From: Caecitellus pseudoparvulus
Taxonomy: Eukaryota > Bigyra: Bicosoecida
Length of the DNA stretch: 64,000 bases
Direction: 5' to 3'
NCBI GenBank assembly: GCA_965644315.1
Contig: CBFFRQ010000080.1
Coordinates: forward strand, 62,001 to 126,000
The position numbers and the translations under genes were made by a program. Below, piece by piece: positions 22,004-34,060 of this stretch. How positions within the stretch are numbered: the stretch's first letter is position 1; each line of letters begins with the position of its first letter. The notes below the pieces were generated by a model. That model was not told the DNA's origin. It saw only the letters and a program-made list of their open reading frames with translations, and made no database searches.

Positions 22004-23745
22004 ATGGCCGCCGATTTGATATGCCCCGTCTGTGGAGCGCCAGCTAGTGGCGGCGAGATGTTCTGCTTATCATGTGAAGCATGTTCTGATGAGCCACAAG
22101 GGATGCAGCAAGAAGCAAGCGCCAAGATGAGGAAGGACGGCTGGCCTTGCCAGGTTTGTACAGTGCACAATCTTGCTTCACAGCGCACCTGTGCTGCATG
22201 TGGAGTGGGGGAGGCCCCGGGGCCCCCAAGTGGCGCTGCCCACGCTGCATCTAACTCAAAGCCGCACCCCATGGTCATTGCAGAGCAGGGCGCGTGTGAG
22301 GTCGGTTTCGGAGACACAGCACAGCGTTACCTCGCGTTCACACTGCCTGCACTCTGACCTTTCGTTGCAGGGGCTGCTCCCTCTCGTTGCCCAAGCATAT
22401 GTTGGATGGTTAGCCAGGCGAGGAGGTGGGCTCAGCGCGCGCGTCGCCCTGGCCTCCAGCGCCACTTCGCACTACACTCAAACTGGCCGCGTTGGAGCCG
22501 GCTGGTCGTGCGGGTTTCGGAACCTGCAAATCCTGTGTTCTGCGCTTCTGCACCGGAAAGAGTTCGTGCCACACCTTTTCGGGGGCTTGGGGCTCGTGCC
22601 CACGGTGTTCTGCTTGCAAGTGTGTTCATGCGGCGCGTCGGCTGGCATACGCTGCTGGCGATCACGTTGGCTGGCTCCATGCGCAGAAATGGATTGAGCA
22701 CGCTTGGGCGCAAGGTTTCGACCGCCAAGGCGCCTCCCAGTTTGGTGGAGTTCTACATGGGACGACCAAGTGGATCGGAGCGACTGAAGTGGCTGCAGTG
22801 CTGCGGTCCTGCCGCGTGCCTGCCCGGGTCATCGACTTCCATGCCGCTGAGGATCCGTTTATCCAGACGCTTGTCCAGCACCACACCATGTTCCAATTTT
22901 ATGACCCTGTTCACCACACCATCGTTCGAGGACTTCCAAGGTCTGTTCTGCACGTGGAGGCGTCGGCAGCAGGCCCTTCTTCCGCTGCTCGCTCACACGC
23001 AGCTCGCCACGCCGGGCTCGTCAACTTTGCCTGGCATCACTTCAGCGGGGCTGCCTCACCTGCTGAAGCCAGCACGCAAGTTACGGGGGCTCACGCTGGT
23101 GCACCACTTCCACTGTACTTGCAGCACGACGGGCACTCCCGCACCATTATTGGCATTGAACGTAGGGACAGGGCCAAGTCCGAGCAGTCCAAGGTGCAGG
23201 GTCTCAGAGGGGGCGTGCGCCAGGCTCGCCTGGACACCATGCTCCAGACAGAGCAAGCCCCAGCTCCATGCCCTGCGGCAGCGGCAGAGCCTCCTTCGCC
23301 CTTGGTGCAAGAGGGCGGTACTGGTACATCAGTGGTTGACTTGACAGGTGACTCCACATCTGAAGACGAAGACATTTCCCCCGTCCAGGGGACCTTCACA
23401 GTGGGCAGTGCCGGAACAAGTCAGGCTGACATGGCCTCTGCTGCACCTCTGGACTTCGGATGTGAGGAGGCATTCTTGGTTATGTTCGATCCAGCCAAAC
23501 CAACTGCCGCGTACACCAAGGCGCTGCAGCCTGCAGAAGGGGAGCTGTTCCCGGTGGGTTGGGAGAAGCACTTCAAGCGGGGCCTCCACACACTGCGGCA
23601 CCCCCAGTACCAAGTCGTGCACGTGCCGGAAGGAGTAGCTCCACTGACTGACGAGGAGCTGCCAGCTTGGCGAGAAGTGCATGGCGTGAAGGTGCTACCC
23701 ATTGAGACCCTGATTGCGGCAGCGCACAGCGTGTATGGTAGCTAA
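22004..23745 (+). CDS. ZUP1: ZUP1-type (peptidase C78) deubiquitinase with N-terminal zinc fingers
   Basis: Exons approximately 22004-22300, 22371-22619 and 22687-23745 (about 534 residues). The first donor is uncertain (22301, or 22205 just after the zinc finger). The second intron (22620-22686) is phase 0 and joins GLGLVPTVFCLQ to KWIEHAWAQGFD exactly as in plant homologues. ZUP1 cleaves K63-linked ubiquitin chains and acts in genome maintenance. The N-terminus has a CPVCG...CLSC finger and a RanBP2/NZF finger (WPCQVC...CAAC, about residues 47-66), a likely ubiquitin binder. The catalytic Cys lies in GAGWSCGFRNLQ (codon 22509) and the catalytic His in YLQHDGHSRTIIG (near 23134). The likely Asp is in LVMFDP (near 23488). 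Between His and Asp sits an insertion of about 115 residues with VVDLTGDSTSEDED, a SUMO-interacting-motif lookalike. KWIGATEVAAVLRSCR is also typical of C78. The UFM1 protease UfSP is the alternative, but the fingers and motifs favour ZUP1. Confidence 0.87.
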
Positions 23746-23845
23746 TGCAGTGTATTGAGCTCAAGCCTAAACAGGCAATGTCCAGACATGGAGCTGAGCA
23801 GCAGACATGGTAAACACAAGGCCAAAGCGGCGCTGAGCCGGTCGC

Positions 23846-25893
<2,048 letters not shown>

Positions 25894-28800
25894 ATGCAGG
25901 AGTCAGGCCTGTGCTCGCAGGCAACGAGCATGAGAGACTGCCGCTTGCCCACAGACGCAAAAGAGTGTCTTGAAAGCCCTTCGCTGCACGAAGCAGTGCA
26001 GGGGCTCTCTGATGGGGTGTGGGAGGCTGCACTGAAGGTGCGTGCGGCGTTTGAGTGGCGTTACGCAGCCTGGCTTGACAAGGAGCTCCGCTCCCCACCC
26101 GCAGTGGACACGGAGCGCTCTGAAGCATGGATGTGCCGGAGCAGAAACAATTTCCCCCATCGTGCCTTCCTCGCTTCAGCTTGTGTTGGCTCAAGCCGTG
26201 AACAGCGTGCGAGCGGCGGAGAGCTCCAGTGGCTCAGCGCTGCTGTCCGAGCTGCAAAGCATTCGCAAGGCGCGAGACAGTTCTTTGGAGCAAGCAGTGG
26301 CAGAGGGCAGCCACTCATCAGCAGCATCTCTACTCCGGCGGGTCGCCCAGCGGGCGCCCCCAGCGGCGGGGGCGAGCAACCCCACACGCCGTCGCAACGT
26401 GGGATCGTGGCACTCCTCTCGGCCCCACGTCACTGCCCTGTACCCGTTCAAGGATGGCATTTCGACGATGGAGGACATCCTCATCGATGCCTTCCAAGAG
26501 AAGGGCCCTCCACAAAGCACTGCTGGCGCGGCGCAGGCGGCAGTAGCTGCAGCCCTGGCGGAGCTGGCAAAGGCAGAGCAGGCTTCTCGTGGTCGGCACC
26601 GCCAACGCGGCCAGCAGGAGAGCAAGGCTTCCTCGCCACGGCCTGCCTCACGCGACCGGTCCCCAACGCAGGCCAGTTCCGTGGACACTGCCCCCCGGCC
26701 CTCCCCATCTCGGTTGCCCCGTCCCTCCCGCCTCTGCTACTCCCGACCCATTGCCCCCCCCCTGCCGCCTCGCTCGCGTCAGCGCGACGCAGCCAAGCCT
26801 GCTTCAGGGAGCGACACTGCCAGCGCCCTGCCACGCCGTCGCCTCCCATGTGGCGCCTTGTCGCCCCCCAGGCAGAGGCCCCAGCGTCAGCCCTGGCGCC
26901 CAAGGCCTGGTCCCCACCGCCGCCCGGCCACAGGCGCGTTGCCCGTCATGCCCATGTTCCCCCAGCGCTCGGGGCGCAGGGAAGGAAACAGGCCTGGCAG
27001 CGAGTCAAGTTCCAGCGGACAGGCCTTGATGCGGCACGCTGAGCGAAAGTTCGGGTGGGCGCCACGGCAGCGCCGGGGAGTGGCTGCGGGCCAGCCGCCG
27101 GCCCACCCAGCACAGTCCCCACCGACACCAGAGGCTGCAGGTGACATCCCAAGCCCTACAGCCGCAGCTGTGGCAGACATGTATGCCACTGTGGCCAGAC
27201 GCACCGCGCGTGCTGCCAAAGCCAACCGCCAGCGCGCCGAGGCGAGCGTGCTGGAGCAGGAAGAGGCAGAGCGGCGTGCTGCAGCCAAGCGCGCTGCAGC
27301 CTTCAAGGCGGCAAGCCGGGGCGATGATGAGGCCGCTGCTGTCTTCTTGGGCTTACCAACAGCCCCAGACAAGCCTGGTGCCTGGAGCACCGCCGCGTCG
27401 GGGGGTGGCAGGCAAAGCGCAGACGGCCCCGTGCGCCAGCCACCCGTCGCTTGGAGCGTTCGCTCGGCACAAGAGCCGGCGGATCCAGCGGCAGAAACGT
27501 TGACTGCAGCGCAGGAGCTACTGGCACTGGCGCAATCTGTGACTCGCGCCAGTGCCCTGGCATCCCCTAGCGGCGCGGCAGCCTCCCGCCTGGCGGCAGC
27601 AGCAGCTGTGCGGTCACCTCCGACGCGCGCCGGCCCTGCGCCCACCCCGTTCGCGTCTGACATGACCCACGCACAGGATGGATCGGGGGACATTGTGGGC
27701 CTCATGTCTCCCGCCCAGGCGGCGAGGGATCAGCTGCAGCGGCTGGGGCATGCTCCACCCCGGCGCCAGATCGGGCGGGCTGCCGAAGCACCCCACCGGC
27801 ATCGCCCCCCTACGTTCACGGAAACTGCCCTAACGAAGGATGGTAGCGGTCCGCGGTATCTGCGGGGTGTGCAAAGCCGAATCAAGCACCTGGTGCGTGC
27901 GGCCAAGGCGCAGGCGCAGCCGAATCACAGCGCCCCCTTGCCCCAGCCTGCATCCCCACCTCTGCCACCTTCTCAAGCTGGGGCGGCGCTGTATGACGCC
28001 ATCCAGGGCCGCAACTGCCCCCCTTCCGCCCATGTGGCGCCAAAGGCTGCCGTGGACACCCCTAACGCTGCCCTGCCAGCCCTGCAGGCACCAGCTCCAG
28101 GTCTGCCGGGGGTGGCTGCGGAGACACCGCCTTCCACTGCCGCCCTCGCCGCACAGCGGACTGCCAGGGCGGACGCCGTGGCGGCTGCGGCAGAGCAAGA
28201 CGCACAGCGTCGGCGGGAGGAGCTTGAGGCTGCCGGCGTGCGCCTCTCCCCAGCTGCGGTGTCGTGGACAGTCGCCGTGGGGGATGAGGTGGGCTCACCA
28301 GAGGTGCCAGTGCCGCCTGACGCACAGCGGGCGCTGCACACCATGCGCAAGCGCCAAGCCACGGCAGCACAGCAACCCCCTTCACCCAAGTTTACGCTGA
28401 AGACAAAGTCGGGTGATGTGGAGGTCGGTGCTCAGCACCTGGAGCAGGCGGTGAGCGAACCCCAGCAGCCAGCGCTCCCGCAGTGGTACGCGGATGCCGT
28501 GGCCGAACTGCAGAGCCTGGGGGTGCAGCCACGCGTGCCTGATGGCATGACCATACCCGAGCCTTCGGTTCAGGCTCATTCAGCCTTCCCGACCCAGCAG
28601 CCGGCACAGCAGCCGACTGCGGCACTCTCTGTCGGTCCACGCCCGTCCACCGCCCCAGGGACCTCCCAAGGCCCGACAGTTGCCATTCGCTTTGATGACC
28701 GGGGAGTTGTGACTGGGCAGTCAGCTCTGGCGGTGGCCCGGGCCTTCTTGGACGGCGCTGTATTCCAGGCACTCATGGCGCCGTCCCCGGACGTCCCTGC

Positions 28801-29221
28801 GGCTCCCAGCACCAGCCAACACGGCGCCACTGGGGCAGAGGAGGCATCCTTCGTGACTGACCAGCCCCTGAGCGGTGGCGGAGCAGGAGCTCCCCGTTCC
28901 AGGCTTTCTATCGGCTTGGTGGATGGAGCAGTAGTGGGGGACACAGCACGGACGTTGTACATTTCTCCCGAGTCAGCTGCACCTCACCCAGACGGTGGCA
29001 CCCCACCCTCGCCTGCCTCCATCGAGCCAAGCCAAGCTCGAGAGCTGGACACGACAGCTGACACTGCATCAAGAGCCCCAACAGCCTGGACTGGGCACAC
29101 GCCCACAGGCAGCAGTGACGGAGATGACTCCTCTGCATCGGACTTGACGTTTCCTGAGGCCTCACTTGCAGGCGTACAGCAACGCTTGGATGCCTTGGCA
29201 GCCACAGCCGCGCCATCTTGA
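25894..29221 (+). CDS. Unknown 1,086-residue, largely disordered protein
   Basis: Exons 25894-26037 and 26105-29221. The 67-nt intron starts GTGCGT and ends CCGCAG, and joins the frames in phase 0 (VWEAALK to WTRSALKHG). The start is the ATG at 25894 (MQESGLCSQA). The first ~190 residues look folded and helical, with a distinctive ALYPFKDGISTMEDILIDAF segment near base 26450. The rest is rich in Ala, Pro, Arg, Gln and Ser. A charged helical stretch (about 27190-27310, RQRAEASVLEQEEAERRAAA) may form a coiled coil. Several short, similar Ala/Gln-rich segments recur. No catalytic motif is visible and I do not recognise the family. It converges, with only 53 bp between stops, on another long disordered protein. 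Confidence 0.7.
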
Positions 29222-29274
29222 GAGCATGGCACACCATCCCCGGATTCTTCGCTGGGTTGGCGCGCAGGATTGGC

Positions 29275-32200
29275 TCAGGCCTGCACGAGGCGGCCATGGG
29301 CGTCAGAGGCACCGGCCACGCGCCCATCGCCGTCCAAATTCACAAAGCCAGCCTTTCCCATGCCAGCCGAGATGGCAGCTTGCAGCACGCGCTGCCGGGC
29401 AGACTCTGAAGTCGCACTCTGCTGCGCCTCTCCCTCCGCCGACGCACGCTGCCGGTGGTACTCTTGCGCGGCATAGTACCCTGCCCCGTGCCTGTACCGA
29501 GAGGCCGGCTCCTCAAGCGCTGTCACTGTCCTTGGCGAAGAACCTGCACCCCCTTGAGCCTGTGGCGTCGCTCGAGCCGTTACCACGCGGCTGGCCTCGC
29601 TGGATCGTGGCACCGGCACGCCAGCTGCAGCTTCCGCTTCTTCCAGGCGCCGTAAGGCTTGCTCCAAGTCGTGCAACTTGTCCTGGATCACAGCAGTTGC
29701 TCCGTGTGAAATGGCATCTGCAACTGCTTCGCGGGCACTGCGAACTGCCTTGCGTGGGGAGGTGGTGGTGGCGTGAGACTCAGCTCGCTCTGCCTCCCAC
29801 ATCGCACGCTGGCCAGCCGCCATCACTGCTTCGTCCGCTTGCCACGCCACACGATCAGGCTCTGATACCTGCCCGTACAGCCGGGCCAGGCCCTGTGGAT
29901 CATGCACCAGGTCATGCCGACCGCTGTAGTCGAAGCGCCCCCCCGAGGCAGCAGCAGCAGTGGCTAAGCCGAGGCGCTGGCTGCGGGGCGCTGGGGACTC
30001 CCCTGCGTCAGGTGGCTCCACGAGGTCCGCACCCCTTCGAGCCATGTACTGCCGCCGGACTCGAGTAAGATCCCGCACGTGAACCGTGTCAGCCACCCCC
30101 CTTCGAGTATCCTGCGGGTGTGCACCTGCCTGGAGCCCAGTGCCCCGCAAGGAAGCTCCTGCCGCTTTGCCTTCCCGCTCTGCCCGTGCCTTCGAGTGCA
30201 AAAATGCCAAAGCATCATACCGTGCGTCTGTTGGTGCCACAGTGCGCGTCATGAACTGGGGCAAGCCGCTGCCATGGCGGCCAGTGCTCGTGGCGAAGCG
30301 CGGCGCCGGCTCTGATGGAGCAGCGATGCCCACACGGGCCCCCGTGGGGGCGCTCGTGACGACCGCGCCGTCGTGGCCCAGACGGTGCCGCCCAAGCGAA
30401 GTCCCACCTCGCTGACGGGGCACTGCTGAGGGCCCCACTGCGTCTCCTTCCAGCACAAATACGTGGCCATCTCCTCCACCCACGTCCTCGCCCCGCTCCA
30501 CTTCTCCCGTGTACGGCACGACTCGACTTCCGTGCGCGCCAGTGGCTGGTGCAGAGGTCAGGCCCGCTACAGCGCCAAACTCCATGTTGTATAGGAGGGG
30601 TGTCTCGCCGTGAGGATCCCGAGCACGTAGCGGCTTCCCAACAGCTTCGTACCCCACCACGGCAGGTGACACGGTGTGGTGGGGCTGCCAGCCAGCAAGG
30701 GGGGGTTGCCACGGCTCGTCGATGTAGCGCAGGGTGCCGTCTGGCTGCCTCACCTTACGGCGCGACAGCCATGCTGGTGTGCGGTGGGCAAAGGCTGAAG
30801 GGCGCCCTTCCAGGAGGGGCTTGGTTGCCGGCCGCCACGATGGCGCGTTGGAGGAGGGCTGCCGCATCCATATGTCAGCGGCATAGGCGGCATCCCTTTC
30901 CATTGGGTCGTCGGAGCGCTTGCCCGCGAACGTCCACCGCTCCAGCACTGCGTCCCGGTCCTGCGCCTTGTAGCTGAAGGCGGCAGTGTACGCGGCGTAG
31001 TGTGGGATGGCCCGCACGGCGTCCTGCTTGGGGTACCGGTGCGCGAATCGACCCTCCCCCGACAGCTTGTACGAAGAGAAGCGAGTGGGACCAACTGGCC
31101 GCATGCCATGCTGCACCGAACTGCCTGCACCGGCTGATGCGCGCTCTGGAGGAGGCAGTGAAGACGCCCGGCGCCTGGCCTTAGGCCCGCCCCCTGCTGC
31201 TCGTGAGGCCCGATCATGCCTTGCCAAGGCTTCTGGTGTCAAGGCGCCGCGGCTCCCTGCTGAACCAACACTGCTCCGCCGCTTACCTGCCCGGCTGCTG
31301 CGAGGTGTGGCCGCATCCACACTTCGGGACCGGGGCCTGCGCCGAGAGGAGCCCTGCAGCGTGACACCGGCTCCAGTGAGCGGGCAAACCTGTCCCGCTC
31401 GTCGCTGGCGCTTAGTCACGTAGTGTGGAGTGGGGGGTGCCCCGCCGAGGTTCAACGGCACACGCTGATAGGTTTCGGAAGGCAGAGCTCTTCGGGCGGC
31501 AGGGCTTGTGCGTGCGTGTTTGGCTGCGTGGCGCCGTGCCCGAGATACGTCACGGTGCACGAGGACCGCCCTGGATGCGCTGGCGTCTGTATGGGCTGCG
31601 TAACGCTTGCTGCCGCCTGGGGCCTGCAGTGGGTCCCGCTGCCCCCTGCTTCGTTGCTGCTTGTGGGTGCCAGCCAGCACCATGGCCCCCCCACCCTTTC
31701 GAATGAGGCGGGAGGTGGGCGAGAAGCCCTCACGACTTGCCTGGACCGCCTCGAGCCAATCAGCCGTGTCCAGCGGGGGAGGAGGAGGTGCGTGTGCGCC
31801 CCGAATGCCAGCCTCCACCCCGGCCAAAGCGGGTTCCGAGCGCGGCCCCTCCTCGGCCCGCAGGTTCGCTGTGTGCGCCAAGGCTTCACGGGAGACGCCC
31901 AGGTCAGCCCAGCCCTGCATCACCATGTTCCCAACGGTGGCAGCCTCGGCATCATCACCCCGCAGGGAGCGAGGCTTCACCGTTCGGGGGGCAGGGCCCG
32001 GACCTCGCTCAGCTCCCCGCCCCCCGAAGCCTTGGGGCGAAGCCTTGGACACCCGACTCCGGGGCAGGGAGCGTGCCCGGCCAACTGGGGATGCCGCCCC
32101 CTGCAGTGTCGCCACCATGCTCATGCGCGTACGGCGCCCAGTGCCACGAGAGGTGGGCGTGGAAGACGACCTGCCTCGCCGCTTGGCTGGTGTGTGAGAG

Positions 32201-33612
32201 TGGCGTGCGAGGGCAGACCTGGCTCCAGCATGCCCACCATGTGCTGCTGCAGCCAGGCTCGTGTGTGGAGCTGAGAAGCCAAACTGCTGCCTGAGCAGCT
32301 CGGAAGGCGCCACCGATGATGCTCCCAGTCCAGTACCCCCCATGCTACCCCCACCCCCAGCCAGCCGTCCTGGACTGCGCAGCATCCGCCCCTCGCCTGC
32401 CGAAGATGCCTGAATGGCACCTGATGGAGTGCCCTGCTTCACCCCTGCCGGGCCGTGCCGCATAGCAGCATCAGCTGTTGCCAGCGCCTGGTGGTGCAGC
32501 TCTAGCATTTCTGTGCGCCCCACTCGCTTCCCACGGCTGGCCGCAGTGGGCCGCAGGTGGCTTGGCAGGGGCGGGGACACTGTGTCCTGACCAGCGCGCG
32601 CGGCAGTCGCGGATGGGGCATCCCCACCCTGAGCCTTCATTTCCCTCGCGGATGAAGTGCGAGTCAAGGAACGCTGCAGGGGACTTCCGCCTCGCCAGCG
32701 ATCTTTCTGCAGCGTGGCATATCCGCTTGCGTGTTCCTTGGGAATGAATGCCTGCAGGTCCATAGGCAGGCTGCCAGTGCCAAGCCGCAAGCTGGGCTCC
32801 CCAGCTGCACCGGCGTCATGCACCAGCTCAACGGAATCGCTCGGATCCACCTTCGCGTCGCCACCTCGCTGGCCATGCAAGTGGTGGGCGGGCCCCGCCC
32901 CTGATGTGGCCTTGAGGTGCATCAAAGAAGTGAGGGCAGCTGCTGAGCCGCTGTTCGTGGCAGCCTTTACGGTGGGAGAGTTCCGAGCCTGCACTCGCTC
33001 GCGCATGGCAGAGCGCTGCTCTGCAACAGCTGCGATATTGGCCATGATTTGCCGGCCCTCGGCGAGGCTGTGCTTCGGGCTCGTGGGAGGTGACTTGGAG
33101 GTCAACACACGCGGAATGTGCTGAACGTCCGCCAGGGTAACGTGCGTGAAGTATTTGCCCCGTGCTGACGGGTGGGGTGCTGACGGGTCCACTGCGTCCT
33201 GGTCTTGGCTGAGGGAGGGGGCCAGCTTCGCAGTGCTTCGCAGAGGGGAGTGTGCCACTGTTCTGCCTTGCTTCGAGCTGGCCGGCTTCGGAGCCATTCC
33301 TGGCGCAGAGCCCCGAGCACCTGCCCGTGAAACCCCGGGTGGCGGGGATACAGACAACTTTGCCTTGGTGGGGGAAGCGCGGGGGGGGGCCCCGCCAGGA
33401 GGCGTAGCAGGTGATGGTGGCGCAGCAGGTGGTCTGCCCAGCGCTCGACGAGGACTGGCAGGCGACGAAGGGGAGCCCCGGGGCGCACCTCCAGCTGGCC
33501 TTGCAGCGCTTCCTGGCCGAGGCGGTGATGCCCCCCCTGGGGATTTCCCCATGGGGCGTGGTGCAGGTGGTCTCGGTCCAGGGCCACGCCCAGGCATCGG
33601 GCGGGGTGGCAT
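29275..33612 (-). CDS. Unknown 1,445-residue Pro/Arg/Ser-rich protein
   Basis: Single exon. I take the start as the ATG at 33612 (MPPRPMPGRGPGPRPP), because the longer frame opens with a TTG. The N-terminal 150 residues are Pro/Gly/Ala-rich and basic, and the middle has many Arg-Ser and Lys-Arg patches. The C-terminal third (about 31000 down to 29300) has the most ordered look, with aromatic segments such as IDEPWQPPLAGWQPHHT, YNMEFGAV and VRDLTRVRRQYMARRG. A short predicted coiled coil (DKLHDLEQALRRLEEAEAA, near 29670) lies near the end. No enzyme motif is visible. A high isoelectric point with conserved-looking aromatic islands would suit a cytoskeletal or nucleic-acid-associated scaffold, but this is conjecture. 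Confidence 0.7.
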   Translation of the reverse strand: MPPRPMPGRGPGPRPPAPRPMGKSPGGASPPRPGSAARPAGGAPRGSPSSPASPRRALGRPPAAPPSPATPPGGAPPRASPTKAKLSVSPPPGVSRAGARGSAPGMAPKPASSKQGRTVAHSPLRSTAKLAPSLSQDQDAVDPSAPHPSARGKYFTHVTLADVQHIPRVLTSKSPPTSPKHSLAEGRQIMANIAAVAEQRSAMRERVQARNSPTVKAATNSGSAAALTSLMHLKATSGAGPAHHLHGQRGGDAKVDPSDSVELVHDAGAAGEPSLRLGTGSLPMDLQAFIPKEHASGYATLQKDRWRGGSPLQRSLTRTSSAREMKAQGGDAPSATAARAGQDTVSPPLPSHLRPTAASRGKRVGRTEMLELHHQALATADAAMRHGPAGVKQGTPSGAIQASSAGEGRMLRSPGRLAGGGGSMGGTGLGASSVAPSELLRQQFGFSAPHTSLAAAAHGGHAGARSALARHSHTPAKRRGRSSSTPTSRGTGRRTRMSMVATLQGAASPVGRARSLPRSRVSKASPQGFGGRGAERGPGPAPRTVKPRSLRGDDAEAATVGNMVMQGWADLGVSREALAHTANLRAEEGPRSEPALAGVEAGIRGAHAPPPPPLDTADWLEAVQASREGFSPTSRLIRKGGGAMVLAGTHKQQRSRGQRDPLQAPGGSKRYAAHTDASASRAVLVHRDVSRARRHAAKHARTSPAARRALPSETYQRVPLNLGGAPPTPHYVTKRQRRAGQVCPLTGAGVTLQGSSRRRPRSRSVDAATPRSSRAGKRRSSVGSAGSRGALTPEALARHDRASRAAGGGPKARRRASSLPPPERASAGAGSSVQHGMRPVGPTRFSSYKLSGEGRFAHRYPKQDAVRAIPHYAAYTAAFSYKAQDRDAVLERWTFAGKRSDDPMERDAAYAADIWMRQPSSNAPSWRPATKPLLEGRPSAFAHRTPAWLSRRKVRQPDGTLRYIDEPWQPPLAGWQPHHTVSPAVVGYEAVGKPLRARDPHGETPLLYNMEFGAVAGLTSAPATGAHGSRVVPYTGEVERGEDVGGGDGHVFVLEGDAVGPSAVPRQRGGTSLGRHRLGHDGAVVTSAPTGARVGIAAPSEPAPRFATSTGRHGSGLPQFMTRTVAPTDARYDALAFLHSKARAEREGKAAGASLRGTGLQAGAHPQDTRRGVADTVHVRDLTRVRRQYMARRGADLVEPPDAGESPAPRSQRLGLATAAAASGGRFDYSGRHDLVHDPQGLARLYGQVSEPDRVAWQADEAVMAAGQRAMWEAERAESHATTTSPRKAVRSAREAVADAISHGATAVIQDKLHDLEQALRRLEEAEAAAGVPVPRSSEASRVVTARATPQAQGGAGSSPRTVTALEEPASRYRHGAGYYAAQEYHRQRASAEGEAQQSATSESARQRVLQAAISAGMGKAGFVNLDGDGRVAGASDAHGRLVQA

Positions 33613-34060
33613 GGTGCTTGACACGGAGTCAGACTTTGCCCCACTCAACCCACGAGTAATTCAAGCCTGCGAAGAAAAGGGTGACAAGTGTGAAGGAATG
33701 ACGGCACCGAAGAGGGCCCGCGCAAGGTTCACTCGGTGGCACGGGGCCAGCGAGTGCACCCTGCCGTGTGAAGGTCGCAGCGCGACGGTGCCACCATTCA
33801 TGCAACAGGGCCACGCATGAGAGAAGAAGCATAATGGACCACGAGAGCAGAGAAAGTGCACGCATCAACCCACACCAGTGCAGTTTGCACAAAGAAAATG
33901 AGCGGGTCACTCACAGCGTGGTGTGGTGGGGTCAGTTGCAGGGCGCGGCAATGGTGCAGTCTTGGCAACTGCGGTCAAAAAATGCCCACCCCTGCTGCTT
34001 GCATTCCATTGCTGCAAGGCAACCACGCACCAATTGTGCGAAGGGAGGACTGGTGGGCAT
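33613..34060. other. Intergenic region between kinase 3' end and the Pro/Arg-rich gene
   Basis: About 448 bp between two minus-strand genes. It should hold the kinase 3' UTR and the promoter and leader of the gene starting at 33612. Short open frames here have no start context or homology that I can see. No hairpin, tRNA or repeat was recognised. Confidence 0.4.

Noticed and set aside
22426-22686. N-terminal extension of the last ZUP1 exon frame containing CKSC and CPRC motifs resembling a zinc finger
   Set aside because: The catalytic Cys motif (CGFRNLQ) lies in the other frame of this stretch. The Cys pairs are out-of-frame artefacts upstream of the acceptor at 22686.
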